Notes: generated by a model not told the origin, from the sequence alone. A DNA stretch of 64,000 nt from Pseudocercospora fijiensis CIRAD86 (GCF_000340215.1 NW_006921533.1:4738979-4802978); one strand, 5' to 3'. Shown: positions 1-10,316, counted from the first letter of the stretch. Program-made: numbers and translations.

Positions 1-26
1 AGCGGATTTGGGGCACTAGAAGACAT
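1..26 (-). pseudogene. Start of family-A accessory frame (A1 copy, cut by window edge)
   Basis: Minus-strand reading begins with an ATG at 26-24 and gives MSSSAPNPL before the window ends. The same frame is seen almost complete in the second unit (40543 down to 32848), where the start codon has become ATA, a RIP-type TpG to TpA change. This fragment is useful because it keeps the original start codon and so fixes the N terminus. The product is unrecognised. Confidence 0.55.
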
Positions 27-1159
27 AGTCGACCGAAGCGGAAGTAGGTTATAAACGAGTTTGCAAGTATATTCGTTGCTTAACAATAATAATTAAAGGG
101 TTTAGATAGAAGGGGGGGTAGTTAGGCGGTAGCGAGTTAGTTAGTAATCGAGTAGAAGAAGGAGCTTAGGAAGCTCGCTTTAAATATAGTACAAAGGTAA
201 CGTAGTCCGTATATTCCGCGCTAGTAAAGCAAACGGATAACGGCTATATATAAAAGTAAAGCTATATGCGAGACTTCTTTATTATTAGGGTAGACTAAAG
301 TTTAATAATCGATCTAGCTAATTGCTAGTAGCGACTACGCGCCTTCTATTAAACTTTAGCTATCGTAGACTCTCGCGTACTCGAAATGTAACTAGTTAGT
401 TCGAGTCCCTAGCAGAAATCTATAGTAGTAAGGCTAGCGAGACTAATAATACCCCTAGGGTAGTATTAGCTTTTCTCTAGAGATACTCGGTAACGAGGAG
501 CAAGTCGCCTAGGCCTAGCGTAGCTAATTCGTTAGTACGTTAGCCTATAGTACTGCCGTTATAGATATAGTATTACCTTTTATATTAGTAAGTACGTAAA
601 GGTAGTCTATACGTTTACCTTCTTCCTTCTTCCTTCTTCTAAACGCTAAGCTTAATAGCCTAAGGTCCCTATTCTTAGAGGCTATCGGCCTAGGTTGCTA
701 TATCTATCTAAGAGCTAGGAAGGGAGAGGGATCCTCCCTTTCTTAGTATCCTACGTAACTAGTGCTAATTAGGGTAGGAACATCCTCTAGTAGAGTATCT
801 TATTATTGTTATTACTTAAGGGTAGTCGCTAGAGTCTAGAAATCTAGAGGGAAGTAGTCCTAGAAGGGTAGAGGGTTAGGTTCGGCTATTTTCCTAATGC
901 TACCCCTAGGGTATTATTAGGAAAATACGCCTCGTATAGTTCTATCTAAGGAAATAAGAGTAAAGGAATAAAGTTATAGCAACATCTCGAAGGCTAAAGA
1001 GTAAAACAATAGACAAAGTAAAAGCAAAAGAGGGCAACAACTATAAGTATTAATACCGTAGGAATAAGTAGTAAGGACTAAAGCTATAAGGCGGTACTAC
1101 ATTAATAGCGCGGAGAAGGTAAGGAAAACAACGTAGTAGAGGTAGGGAAAGACAAGCAA
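27..1159. other. Family-A noncoding spacer between pol and accessory frame (A1)
   Basis: This stretch aligns by eye to 40544-40770 joined to 47894-48808 in the second unit. I find no sustained reading frame in it. It holds two copies of a quasi-palindrome built around ACCCCTAGGGTAGTATTA (about 444-468 and 894-921). Its position, between the pol stop and the accessory frame, is that of a 3' untranslated or intergenic region of the minus-strand element. Confidence 0.5.
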
Positions 1160-1539
1160 TTATTTAGTCTCGGGATCTAGCTATAATTCTAGGCGGTCTT
1201 CGTTACTAGACTAGTCGAGCTCCTCCTCGGAGTTAGAGTTAGATAGCTAGAAGTCTAGTTCACTATCGGAATTAATATCGGAAATGCTCTATATGCAATT
1301 AATATATATATAACCCTCCCTTTGTTTATAAGTTATTCCTAATAGCTTACTAAGACGTATCTAGGGATATATAAAGTTGTCGGGTAGAATAGGATCTATA
1401 ATCGCGGTAGGATCCTCCTCTCGATAGGTATCTAAGGTAGGTAGAGGGTCTATAGAGGCATTAACTTCCTTCTCGGTCGGGGGAGGGCGGGTAGGCTCTC
1501 TTAATTCGACGATCTTCTTTAGGTTAGCCCGGGGGTACG
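1160..1539 (-). pseudogene. Family-A pol, C-terminal piece (A1)
   Basis: Minus-strand continuation of the A1 pol frame that starts to the right of element D. Taking one copy of the GTACG target duplication out joins 25302-25306 to 1534 in frame (..SYPRANLKKIVE..). The tail is rich in Pro, Glu and Asp and ends at a TAA at 1162-1160, conserved in copy A2 at 48811-48809. The stop could itself be a mutated CAA. Function beyond being the C terminus of the integrase polyprotein is not visible. Confidence 0.6.
1535..1539. repeat. Target-site duplication of D, left copy (GTACG)
   Basis: GTACG here matches 25302-25306. The uninterrupted site is visible in the sister unit A2 near 49187, so this is a true insertion scar. 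Confidence 0.8.
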
Positions 1540-1653
1540 TATTACGCGAGGGACGATTAGTAGGTTAGCTATAGTATAGTATTAGGGTAAGTATCTACGG
1601 TTCTACGGAAAGTATATACTAGGCTTAGCTAGCGTACCGTCCCTGCCGTAATA
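1540..1653 (-). repeat. Element D 3' LTR (left)
   Basis: Near-identical to 25188-25301. The start reads TATTACGCGAGG instead of TGTTACGCGAGG, and the end GTAATA instead of GTAACA; both are CpA/TpG to TpA changes. As the element lies on the minus strand, this is its 3' LTR. Confidence 0.88.
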
Positions 1654-1691
1654 GTACCCCCGTCCGATAGAACGAAGGCTAGCGTACTATA

Positions 1692-2621
1692 TTAGCTAAA
1701 CCCCTTCTTATATACTCCTTCCGCTTTTGCTCGTTTTCCTTACCCTTCGTATTCGTATTATACGTTCGTATTATGCTTTCTTGTCGTCTCGAGTATGTCC
1801 TCCTCTCCTTAGTCTAAGTCTACTAGTTTAGCGCGCGTCTTCTTAGTAGCCGACTTTAGCGTAGCCTTAGTGTCGGAGCTAGTTATAAAGTTTGTATATT
1901 AGCGTCGTCTCTTTTAGTTAAATGTCTCGCCGGTGCTAGTACTAGCTCGCTTGCGCTTTGTTCCGCTATTCTTGTCTTATATCTTGCGTACGCCGACGTA
2001 CTAGACTTGCTTTAGCGTTTCGGGTACGGGCATCGAGGCAGGTACCGAGGCTAGTAGGGATAAGGCGCGATCGAAGGGTTAGCGCTTCTAGATTTTCGGT
2101 AGCTTGTTCTTGTCCTTGCCTTTTAGTAGGGGGAAGGCCTTGCCCTTACCCTTAGAGGCTAGGGCGAGAGTACCGGCGTCGGCGGCGCTATACTACGACT
2201 TAGTCTTACGCTTCTCCGATAGTTGCGGCGTAGCTAGCGCTTCTTCGTTAGCAGCTGCGGTACTAACGAGAGTCTTAGACTTAATAGCTATAGCGAGCTC
2301 GTCCAGTAGGTAGAGGTATAGGTCGGCGCGTTACTTATCGGTAAGCGACTAGTATCGTCCCGCAATGCCTATACGCCCTAGTCCGCGGCATAACTTTACC
2401 GGATCTGCGTCCTCCGTAGCGTAATCGTACTTAATGTCTTTTAGTAGTAGGCCCTTCTTATTATAGGTAGCAACCTAATCGCGGTCTACGCTCGGTATAC
2501 AGCCTAATTGTAGCTAGAGATATACTATACGTAGGAAATAGTCGAGCGCGACATCCGTTAGTATACCGTCTTTATTAGTCGTATTATAGGCCTATATATT
2601 CGTAAGGGCGTAGTCTAGGAT
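1692..2621 (-). pseudogene. Element D extra downstream frame, C-terminal part
   Basis: One minus-strand frame runs from the hAT insertion point to about 1692. It contains a moderate number of TAG/TAA codons where Gln would be expected. Sequence includes ADPVKLCRGLGRIGIAG and a Lys/Arg-rich C-terminal third (KGKGKA, GTKRKRAS). It joins in frame to 12541-16815 once the hAT element and one TSD copy are removed (..VEAILDYALTN..). I do not recognise a family. It could be a captured gene, or an env-position ORF peculiar to this retroelement lineage. Confidence 0.5.
2614..2621. repeat. hAT target-site duplication, left (TCTAGGAT)
   Basis: TCTAGGAT abuts the left inverted repeat and is repeated at 12541-12548 right after the right inverted repeat. 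An 8-bp duplication is diagnostic of hAT superfamily insertion. Confidence 0.9.
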
Positions 2622-2641
2622 TAGACCCCGCAGTGGTTCGG
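2622..2641 (+). repeat. hAT left terminal inverted repeat
   Basis: TAGACCCCGCAGTGGTTCGG, perfect complement of 12521-12540. Confidence 0.92.
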
Positions 2642-2654
2642 TTTCCGAACCACT
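2632..2654. repeat. Hairpin at the inner edge of the left TIR
   Basis: Ten-base arms AGTGGTTCGG and CCGAACCACT separated by TTT form a perfect stem that overlaps the TIR. The right end lacks this hairpin, so the ends are asymmetric. It may be a transposase contact site. Confidence 0.7.
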
Positions 2655-2760
2655 AAACGTATATGGTTTGGTTTCTTAGCGGCGAACTAGCTCCCTAGTT
2701 CCGGTTTGGTTTTTTCGAACTATATAGATTCCTAGTTTGAACCAGAGACTGTATTGGTTT

Positions 2761-3056
2761 TACTACAAGGACACTCTTATTCGACTGCCGGCCACGATTG
2801 CCGGCTATAATAGTAACTCTGTTACATTTACTACGCTCTTTTGCCGTTGCTAGGGCGTGGTTGCCGTTGCTAGGGCGTAGTTTTGCTATAAGGACACTCT
2901 TATTCGACTGCCGGCTACGATTGCCGGCTATAATAGTTACTAGGTTGTATTTACTACGCTTTATTACCGTTGCTAGGGCGTAGTTGCCGTTGCTAGGGCG
3001 TAGTTGCCGTTGCTAGGGCGTAGTTGCTATTGCTAGGGCGTAGTTGCCGTAGTTGC
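2761..3056 (+). repeat. Tandem and duplicated block (TTGCCGTTGCTAGGGCGTAG units)
   Basis: A ~120-bp unit beginning near CAAGGACACTCTTATTCGACTGCC is repeated twice (about 2767-2884 and 2887-2964), and within it a 20-bp unit TTGCCGTTGCTAGGGCGTAG recurs two, then about five times (to 3056). No coding frame is conserved across the units. It sits just inside the transposon end, upstream of the first cargo gene, where subterminal binding sites are common. Confidence 0.75.
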
Positions 3057-3065
3057 GAAAGCTTA

Positions 3066-3076
3066 CCTATATAACG
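3066..3076 (+). promoter_or_regulatory. Possible TATA box of first cargo gene
   Basis: CCTATATAACG lies about 120 bp ahead of the first clear codons of the lysine-rich gene, followed by a C-rich stretch (about 3170-3185). Weak evidence: TATA strings are common in RIPped DNA. Confidence 0.25.
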
Positions 3077-3189
3077 TTACGTAGGCGGCAACAATTAGGG
3101 CTTCGCGACATTCTTATACTTTTAACTTCTTCCTCTATACCTATACCGACAATAACTACTATACGCTGCGCCCCCGCCCCTTTCCCTTA

Positions 3190-4564
3190 CAATAGCAAGA
3201 GAGAAGCGCGCCGCGCGCTAAACAGAAGATAGAACTGAAGACCGCGAGTTTGTTTTGCCTAAGCGTCTAACCAAAAAGCGTAAGACTAAAGAGGAGTACT
3301 CTACGAAGAAGAATTCCGTACGAGACCGCGAGAGAAAGGACAAGATGGATAAGGATAAAAGAGCTAAGGATAAGAGAAGAAAGGCGCGGAATGAGGCATT
3401 CTATCGATAGCTAGCGCCTATAGAAAAAAGTGAAGGTTGGAATAAGAAGACAACCTAAGAGAAGGCTAAGAGGAGGAAAGAATTGCGGCTAGTTTTCGAG
3501 CGTAAAGTTCCAGTAGCGTAAGTCAATCTAGCTAGCGGCCGTAGCTAGTAGCTATAGCTAGCAGCCGTAGCCGGCAGCTATAGCCGGTATATTTTTCTTT
3601 AATACGTTAACTAATAGCATTCAGACCTATAGTCGCTACCTCTATCGATACGACCGATAGTAACGGAGATATTTAGATAGCCGAGAACAACAATGCTAGA
3701 GTTTAGGATGCCGCGATAGAGCTTGATACTACGAATAAAGGAACTAAAAAAAGCGAGGAGATACTATACGTCGATCTAGTAACAGGTACAGTCTTAGGGC
3801 CTAACGCTATAGACGATAAGCGCTAGGAGTAGATCGAGTACAGTTAAAGAGACGAGATACTAGTAAAGGGCTAAGGCATAAGTCCTATTAATCTAGAAAA
3901 TCATAGTTAAAGCTACTACGAAAAGCTAGCAAGGATTGGAATCGAGACTAGTCGTCTTTATATCCTCGATATAAAGTGGAAGTTTCTTTATTAGTATTAG
4001 AGCGAAGCCTTTGCGTCTATAAAGGCAAAGTAGCTTGCGATTAATACGATCGGGGCTAGGTATCTAGGGACGGTAGAAGTGTTACTATAGGAGGAAGGGG
4101 TATAGGTAATTATTCTATGCTCGGCATATATAGCCGGCGTTCGTAGCCGGCAGATACTAACAGTTAAATAGAAAGCGTTTCTCGAAGGCAGAGTGCCACT
4201 ACTATATAAAATCTTTACTAAGGCAGAGAGGGCTTGTATCCGGAATCTAAGCTACTAGTAGGATGGGTTGGCGTTAGAATTCTCTAAATCTCTATATAAG
4301 CCTCCGAAGGATTACCCATTTCAGCGATACGGCTTTATCTCGACTACTCCGTAGGCACCCGAAGAAGCTCGAGCGCTCTTTAAGGTCTTTACTAAGAAGC
4401 GGAAGGAGTTCGAGGATCAGGATTGGTTAATAGAGCTGTTAGTTAGTCTTGGGTTTCGTAGTCAGACTCGGCCTAAGTATTTGCTTATCGAGTATCTTAT
4501 ACCGAAAGAGGATAGATTGAGACTAAAAACGAGCTTAGATTCGTTAGGTACAGTAGCTCGGTTC
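3190..4564 (+). pseudogene. Unknown lysine-rich cargo gene of hAT, two introns
   Basis: One frame can be followed through three exons: about 3190-3517, 3625-4105, 4172-4564. Intron 1 (3518-3624) has GTAAGT, a TTAACTAATAG branch region and TCAG. Intron 2 (4106-4171) has a GATACTAAC branch. Joining at these sites keeps the frame both times. The N-terminal exon is strongly basic (LTKKRKTKEEYS, DKMDKDKRAKDKRR), a likely nuclear localisation region. The middle is acidic to mixed; the C-terminal exon is better conserved, with few stops (KPPKDYPFQRYGF, KYLLIEYLIPKEDRLRLK). About 400 codons. No ATG is certain. I recognise no family. Same strand as, and about 270 bp upstream of, the transposase. Confidence 0.55.
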
Positions 4565-4599
4565 CGTTAGTAGGAGAGAGCCGCCGTATAGAAGGCAAA

Positions 4600-4725
4600 A
4601 TTTAGGTAGTTAGGGTAGCTAGGAAAGAAATTCTAGTAGTTAGGCTAGCTAGGGTAGCTAGGAAAAAAAATCTAGTAGTTAGGTAGCTAGGAAACAAAAA
4701 AAAAAGGTAGCTAGCTATTTACTGC
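4600..4725 (+). repeat. GTAGTTAGG/TAGCTAGGAAA tandem repeat ahead of transposase
   Basis: Four or so degenerate units of TAGTTAGG..TAGCTAGGAAA with A-rich spacers, ending in an A run. It fills the short gap between the lysine-rich gene and the transposase promoter. Confidence 0.6.
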
Positions 4726-4750
4726 CTAGCTATTCCTAACGATACGATGC

Positions 4751-4758
4751 TATAAAAG
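4751..4758 (+). promoter_or_regulatory. TATA box of hAT transposase
   Basis: TATAAAAG, 85 bp upstream of the ATG at 4836, preceded by the repeat block and followed by a pyrimidine-rich leader. Spacing is typical of filamentous fungal promoters. Confidence 0.5.
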
Positions 4759-4835
4759 AAAGGGTGTTTCTCTATAGCTACTAGTACACATCTACTACTC
4801 CTAAGTCCTTACCTTACCGTACGAAACCTCAAAAC

Positions 4836-7800
4836 ATGCCGACCGACATTGTCTATACACTAGGCGCTACACTAGGAAGGGTAACAACGAGACGATAGTC
4901 GAAACAGTCTAGTATACGAGCGAGATTGCGACAACGTCGAGAGGAGGTCGCATACTTACCTTCGAGCCTATCGAGTCCTAGACGACGATTAGGGCTAGAT
5001 TTATCCTCTCCGAATCCTAGTAGTAGGAATTCATTATAGGGTACTACTACCCAGTCCTCACCTTTACGGAGTCTAAGCAGAAGGTTATTCGGAGATATAA
5101 GAACATCGAGTATTAACCCGGAAATCTTCGAAAAGGCTAGCTAGGCGTATCTTTAGAAACCCGAGTATATAGAGCAGTTCAATTAATAGGTCTATAAGAT
5201 ATAGTTCCCTTTATACTTACGTTCGAAGGAGTGTAAACTCCGGAAGTACTCGATGCGATAGGGGAGTAAGGAGCGAACGGACACATTCTAGAAGTTCTTT
5301 ACAGAGGGGGTATTGCACCGTTATACGACTTCTCGACTCAAAGGTTAACTAGTAATTGTCTGCAACTTCTGCGGTTCAATCTTAAAACACCCGAAACTAG
5401 GGGATAGGAACTTATCGCCTACGAACCATCTCTATTCTAAACGGTATCGGGAATCTTAAGGAGAGAGGAGAGTTGATGTAGATACAGCGTTCTAGAAAGA
5501 GGTATGTCTTCTAAAATGCCGGCTATAGCTGCCGGCTATAGCTACCGGCTACAGATTCCGGCTACCTAAATCAACCGTAGAGATCTAGCTAATTATTATA
5601 GGCTACGCTTAAGGAAGCTCTAGGATTGAAGGCTACCGATTTCTCCCCCGAAGACTTCAAGCAACTAGTAAACGAAATGCTAGCTATAAACGGTCTTCCG
5701 GAAGACTTCTACGAAAGGGAGTCTATATAGAAGACATACCTATATCTTACAAACTACCCTCCCCTATTTCTCGGCGCGACAACCTAGCGTATTATATTCG
5801 AAAAGAACAAAGAGGCTACGTTAGACGATATTCGGGAGATCCTCCGTAATACTCGCCGAGTAGCTATTGCTATCGATAGCTAGTTAAGCCGGACTATAAG
5901 AGCCTCCTTCCTCTCGATTATGCTATACTTTATTAATTCGGATTGGAAACTCTAGGAACTTATAATCGGATTCCCTAAAATTCTAGGTTCCTATACTAGT
6001 AAGGACATAGCGAAGCTTGTCTATACGGCAATAGACAGGGTTAGCGTAATAACGAAACTAATCTCGATTACTGCGGACAACGCTAGTAATAATCGAACAT
6101 TATATAAGGCGTTGTATATACAATTCACTCGCATATATCTTTGAAATCACTAATTGTATCGATAGGGTCGAGTGCGTAGAGGAGATTACAAGGTCTATAA
6201 TCTAGCTTAATCTTCCGAATGTTAAGCTCGCTACGATTCCGGATACGCACGATAATACGTACGATAATAACGATAAAGAGGAGCCTATTGATAGCCCTAG
6301 CCCTATTGAATCGGAGCCGACGTCGTTGCTAGTTGCATCCCTATAGAAGTTTCCCTACCTCGCTTATATAGTTCAAATCGCGATCCGAGCCCTCTTTGAG
6401 ACGCTTAAAATTGCACTATTAAACGACGACTAATAGAAGATCCTAGATAAGGATAAAGCAAAGTCGAAAGTCGAGAAACTTATTATAGCAATAAGACGGG
6501 ATAAGGTAGAGAGCCTCGCTCTCGTTTTGTATAAGGTATAACTTTTGTCCGTAGCCGGCACCTGTAGCCGGCAACCTAGTATAGTTCTAACTCTTTTTCT
6601 CTAGCTTCGTCGTCTAGCAATATATACGAACTCGAGCTTATAGAGATGTAACCGATTCGAGGCTATTTAAAAGAACCTAATCGAGCGCCCTAAAACCGAT
6701 GCCTAGAATATCGCATAGAATAAGCGATAGCAAAAGCGGCCTCCTTAGCGCCTACTCCGTTTTACCTAAGACGTTAAGACCCGGTTCGATTCGACTTTCT
6801 ATATAGTTACGAGGGGATGTACTTTACGTACCGCTCTCGAGATCTATTAGAGTTCCGAGGGTATTAAGTAGCTCGGCCTTACCGCCGCCGAATAGCGCTA
6901 AGCAGAGTATCTCGTCGATATTAGTAAGCATTACGCGAAGGTTACTGCTACGATTAGAAGAACCCGAGGACCGACGATCTACCTTATCTTTACGTACTAC
7001 AACTAGCTCTTTAACGAGCTCGAGGAAACCGTAGCTAAGCTAGCTAAGAAGAGCGTTCCCTAGAAAGTAGCTATAACGAAAGCTATAGACACCTCCTATA
7101 CTAAGTTGCATAAATACTATAGTGCTACCTTTGACTCGTTCGGGGATATCTATAGCGTTACGTACTTGCTCAACCCGGTAGAAAAGGATACATACTAGCA
7201 GAGGCCGGAATAGAAGGCGGACGAGGTATAGCCGAAGCATTACTAGACTATTCTAGAAAAGATGTTCTACGAGCGTCGGAAAGAAACTAGTCCAAATGCA
7301 GCTCCTACAAAGAAAAAGAAGGTTTAGAAGGCTCCGACATTATACCTGTTTCGTAGGTAGGAAGTAGAGGTAGAAGAGGAAGCAACTACTAAAGTAAATA
7401 AGGAAGAGTTCGATCTCTATCGGCGCGCGAGTAAGTATAAACCCGTAGGCTCGGAAAGAGGGCTAATAATCTCTAGATCTTACCGGTCTTCTAGACGAAT
7501 TCGGAGACGATATTCTCGCTATATAGCAGCGGTTAGAGCCTAAGTTTCTAACGATAGCGTCGGTCGCTCGGGACGTCCTCGCTATCCCGAGCGTAGGTAT
7601 AGGCTATAAGAGGTCTTTTAGTATCGCTCGTTACTAGGGCCGCTTTAATCGAACATACTCGCCTACTACCTTCGAATCTATTATAGTATTCCGATACTAT
7701 CTCCTCTACTAGAATCGCTAAGGCAGGTTACTAAAGATTATACTAAAGGAGTTAATCGAGGAATTAGAAAACCTTAAGATCGAAGAAACCTAGGAGCGCG

Positions 7801-7948
7801 AAGAGAATGCGAAATTTAGTCTAAGCGAAACCCTAATTAGCGATAACGAAGAGGAGGAGGGCGGAGGTAGAAGGCGATACCGGGTCGAGAAGCGGAAACG
7901 TATATAGGCTTAGAGCAGCTTTAAGGAGACGAAGCGTTTACGTATAAG
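4836..7948 (+). pseudogene. hAT transposase (BED zinc finger, DNASNN, hATC), RIP-degraded
   Basis: The ATG at 4836 opens a frame of about 990 codons once two introns are removed (5502-5580 with GTATGT; 6536-6604 with GTATAA, CTAAC branch and CTCTAG). A BED-type zinc finger follows about residue 175: CNFC (Cys 5361 and 5370), KHP (His 5388) and NHL (His 5427). The catalytic region shows the hAT signature TADNASNN (DNASNN at 6075-6092). The C-terminal hATC dimerisation domain is clear at about 7505-7700 (SVARDVLAIPS, YKRSFSIAR, TYSPTTFESIIVFRYYL). An acidic then basic tail follows (NEEEEGGG, VEKRKR). Besides many TAG/TAA codons there are probable small indels near 6142 and 7440. Superfamily is certain; subfamily is not. 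Confidence 0.9.
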
Positions 7949-8039
7949 GTAATATAGCCGGCGTATATAGCCGGTATATGTCCGAAATGTGTTTCGAATT
8001 CCTAGGACCTAAATAGACTAGTTGCTATAGCAACCGACC

Positions 8040-8263
8040 CCGCTTACCTGCGGACTATTTCTAATTCTCTATTCGCTCTTCCTCTCCTTCTTCCCTTTCC
8101 CTACATTCTTAAAGACAAATATACCTTAAGGATTCGGCTCTTCGGGCCTTCCTAAGCCGGCTGCCTCCCCTTCCTTAAGCTACTATCCTTTATTCGAATC
8201 TAACGATAACCCAATAAGGCGGTTTAATAGAAGACTATTTGTTCTAGAAGGTAAGAAGCATTA
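8040..8263 (+). promoter_or_regulatory. Pyrimidine-rich upstream region of H3-like gene 1
   Basis: A 220-bp gap between the transposase 3' end and the next ATG. It begins with a CT-rich run (CTCTTCCTCTCCTTCTTCCC), which in filamentous fungi often marks a promoter or leader. No TATA box is evident. Confidence 0.35.
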
Positions 8264-8914
8264 ATGTCTCCCTACGATTATATGCTTATTAATTTTCTAG
8301 GTCCTACCGATATGCCCTCGTCGCCTAAACGCGTAGATGAATATCTTTAGAGGCTAAAGGGCAAGGGTAAAGCAAGCTAAGCATAGGGAGACCGTAGCGA
8401 GAACGAGATATCGGAAGAGTAAGGCTCTCCGCAGTATATACGAAGGAAGGGGGTTCCTCGGAAAACAGTACCGAAAAACAAGAAGGCTATAGGTAGATAG
8501 GAGAAGGCTAAAAAGAGTAGGCGGACGAAGACTGTCGCGAAGAAAAGTTATCTTTCTATTAAAAGAAAGGGAACAAGGCAGGACTCGACGACAAAGAAGC
8601 GGCGCTTTAAACTAGGTACTATTGCCCTTCGCTAGATCCGGCTTTTCTAAAACAAAAGAGGGACCGAGCTTTTAATCCCTAAGACTCCCTTCTAGCGACT
8701 CGTCCGAGAAATTACATTAGATTTTCGGTCTAGTATACGATTTACGGCTAAGGCGATTAGTGCTCTTTAGGAAGCTACGGAGGCATTTCTCGTAACCGAG
8801 CTTAAGCTTTTAAACCTCCTTGCTATCTATACGAAGCGGGTTACTCTTTAAAATAAAGATATGCAGCTTCTAGCTAAAATTCGGCGTCGGTTTATAGCGG
8901 ATTAGTTGGAAATT
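8264..8914 (+). pseudogene. Histone H3-fold protein 1 (divergent H3 variant) in hAT element
   Basis: The ATG at 8264 starts one unbroken frame with only TAG/TAA interruptions. Residues 1-117 are a long tail, very basic in its second half (RRKGVPRKTVPKNKK, KSRRTKTVAKK), without the ARTKQTARKS start of canonical H3. From 8615 the H3 fold is clear: GTIALR, ELLIPKTPF, RLVREITLDFRSSIRF, EATEAFLV, LLAIYTKRVTL, NKDMQLLAKIRR. The in-frame stops fall where H3 has or tolerates Gln (PF*RLV, SAL*EA). Loop 1 has canonical H3 length, unlike most fungal CENP-A, and there is a two-residue insertion before ELLI. A GTATTT donor at 8915 may open an intron leading to a C-terminal extension. Confidence 0.85.
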
Positions 8915-9025
8915 GTATTTAGTCGTTAGATTAACCTAGGAGGAGGCCCATTTTCGCATCCTTTTGCCGGCTATAGGTGCCGGCTACATTTCTGATTTTA
9001 TCTCCGCGCCGTCCCTAAATCTAAG
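8915..9025 (+). other. Probable intron with GCCGGC repeats after the H3 fold
   Basis: GTATTT at 8915 and CTAAG at 9025 enclose 111 bp containing two GCCGGC palindromes, like the other introns of this element. Both ends are in phase 0, so splicing would join the H3 fold to the next open frame. The acceptor (TAAG) is not ideal. Confidence 0.4.
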
Positions 9026-9655
9026 GTACGAAGTAGAAACCTAGCGCTCTATATTTACCCGGCTCTTACAGAGACGAGCTATATTCAGATTAGTTTCTTC
9101 GCATATCGCGACCTAGCGGGTAGTAAGCGAAAGGGCGATAGAACGTTTATAATACGTCTCTATTTAGACCTAAAATACAAAGGTCCTAAGGAGCCCTAGT
9201 ATCCTAACTATAAGGAGATTCTTTAGTATTAGCACTTTGATCCTCTATACTACGAGGTAGATAGCAAGCCTACGAGAGAGAAACTTCAACGAGAAATTCT
9301 CTATAATGCGTAGCGCTATTGTATAGCTATAGATACGTACTAAGTCCGGCAACTCGAAGAAGAATTGAGACAGCGTATTAGCGACCGAGGAGGAGATCGA
9401 TAGTATACTAGTAGAGTCGAGGTCTTATAAGCGAAGCACAAGATAATATAGGCTCTTAGTCGTATAGAGTAACGTACTATATAAATAACTAGGCGTGCTA
9501 CTCTTATTTACTTACGACCTATATCCTAGGATGCTCTTATCGTACCTTTTATACTCTTTTCTAATACCTTACCTATAATCGCTCCGCGACAACCGAGTAA
9601 ATATAAGCTATAGGATTTCCGCTCGGTACCTTAGCCTTCGAGATACGGCGGAGTT
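9026..9655 (+). pseudogene. Possible C-terminal extension of H3-like gene 1, or separate unknown gene
   Basis: From 9026 a frame runs 55 codons without a stop (ALYIYPALTETSYIQISFF, GDRTFIIRLYLDLKYKGP), unusual for random RIPped DNA, then continues with stops at Gln-like places (REKLQREILYNA, VRQLEEELRQRI). No ATG or promoter is visible before it, which favours an exon spliced to the H3 fold. No family is recognised. The 3' half lies in the 361-bp tandem duplication, and 361 is not a multiple of three, so the second copy is out of frame. Confidence 0.4.
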
Positions 9656-10009
9656 GATTCTCTATAATACGTAGCGCTATTGCATAGCTACAGATGCGTA
9701 CTAAGTCCGGCAACTCGAAGAAGATTTGAGACAGCGACCGAGCAGGAGAATAATAGTATATTAGTAGAGTCGAGGTCTTATAAGCGAAGCACGAGATAAT
9801 ATAGGCTCTTAGTCGTATAGAGTAACGTACTATATAAATAACTAGGCGTGCTACTCTTATTTACTTACGACCTATATCCTAGGATACTCTTCTCGTACTT
9901 TTTATACTCTTTTCTAATACCTTACCTGTAAGCGCTCCGCGACAACCGAGTGAATATAAGCTGTAGGGTTTCCGCTCGGTACCTTAGCCTCCGAGATAGG
10001 GCGGAGTTG
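9296..10009 (+). repeat. Tandem duplication, ~361-bp unit
   Basis: 9296-9656 and 9657-10009 are near-identical; the second copy lacks about 8 bp (GCGTATTAGCGACCGAGGAGG against GCGACCGAGCAGG). Copies have separate point changes, so the duplication happened before or during RIP. Confidence 0.9.
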
Positions 10010-10316
10010 AATTTAGAGCGATAGCCGGCACTCGTAGCCGGCACTCGTAGCCGGCATATAGAGACGGTAGTAGGCCTTTTCCTGCTAAATGACTAGCTTG
10101 TTTAGTATAGCCTACCTAATATTTCTTATATTTACTAGCAATAGGCCTAGGTTACTTATAAGATTACTATAGCTAGTAAAGGCATTACTAAAGAATATCT
10201 ATACTATAGTAGGATACTATTATCACGCCGGCTATTTATTAAAAGGAGGCTTTCGCCTATTACTATGCCGGCTATATATGCCGGCTATATTTCAAAGTCT
10301 GCCGTACCTGCCTTTT
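10010..10316. repeat. GCCGGC motif clusters and 19-bp repeats; no gene seen
   Basis: Three GTAGCCGGCACTC units at about 10020-10060, more GCCGGC copies at 10228-10290, and the start of a GCCTGCCTTTTTTAGCCGT repeat (three copies to about 10345). No coding frame is supported. Confidence 0.5.

Noticed and set aside
1958..2313. Overlapping plus-strand open stretches (65 and 69 codons)
   Set aside because: They mirror the minus-strand extra frame of element D; compositions rich in Arg/Ser/Leu are typical of antisense reading.
7040..7240. Minus-strand 66-codon open stretch
   Set aside because: Antisense to the hAT transposase, whose plus-strand frame is supported by domain motifs.
8264..8914. Calling H3-like gene 1 a CENP-A
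   Set aside because: The long tail would fit, but loop 1 has canonical H3 length and no CENP-A targeting features are evident. Left as a divergent H3 variant.
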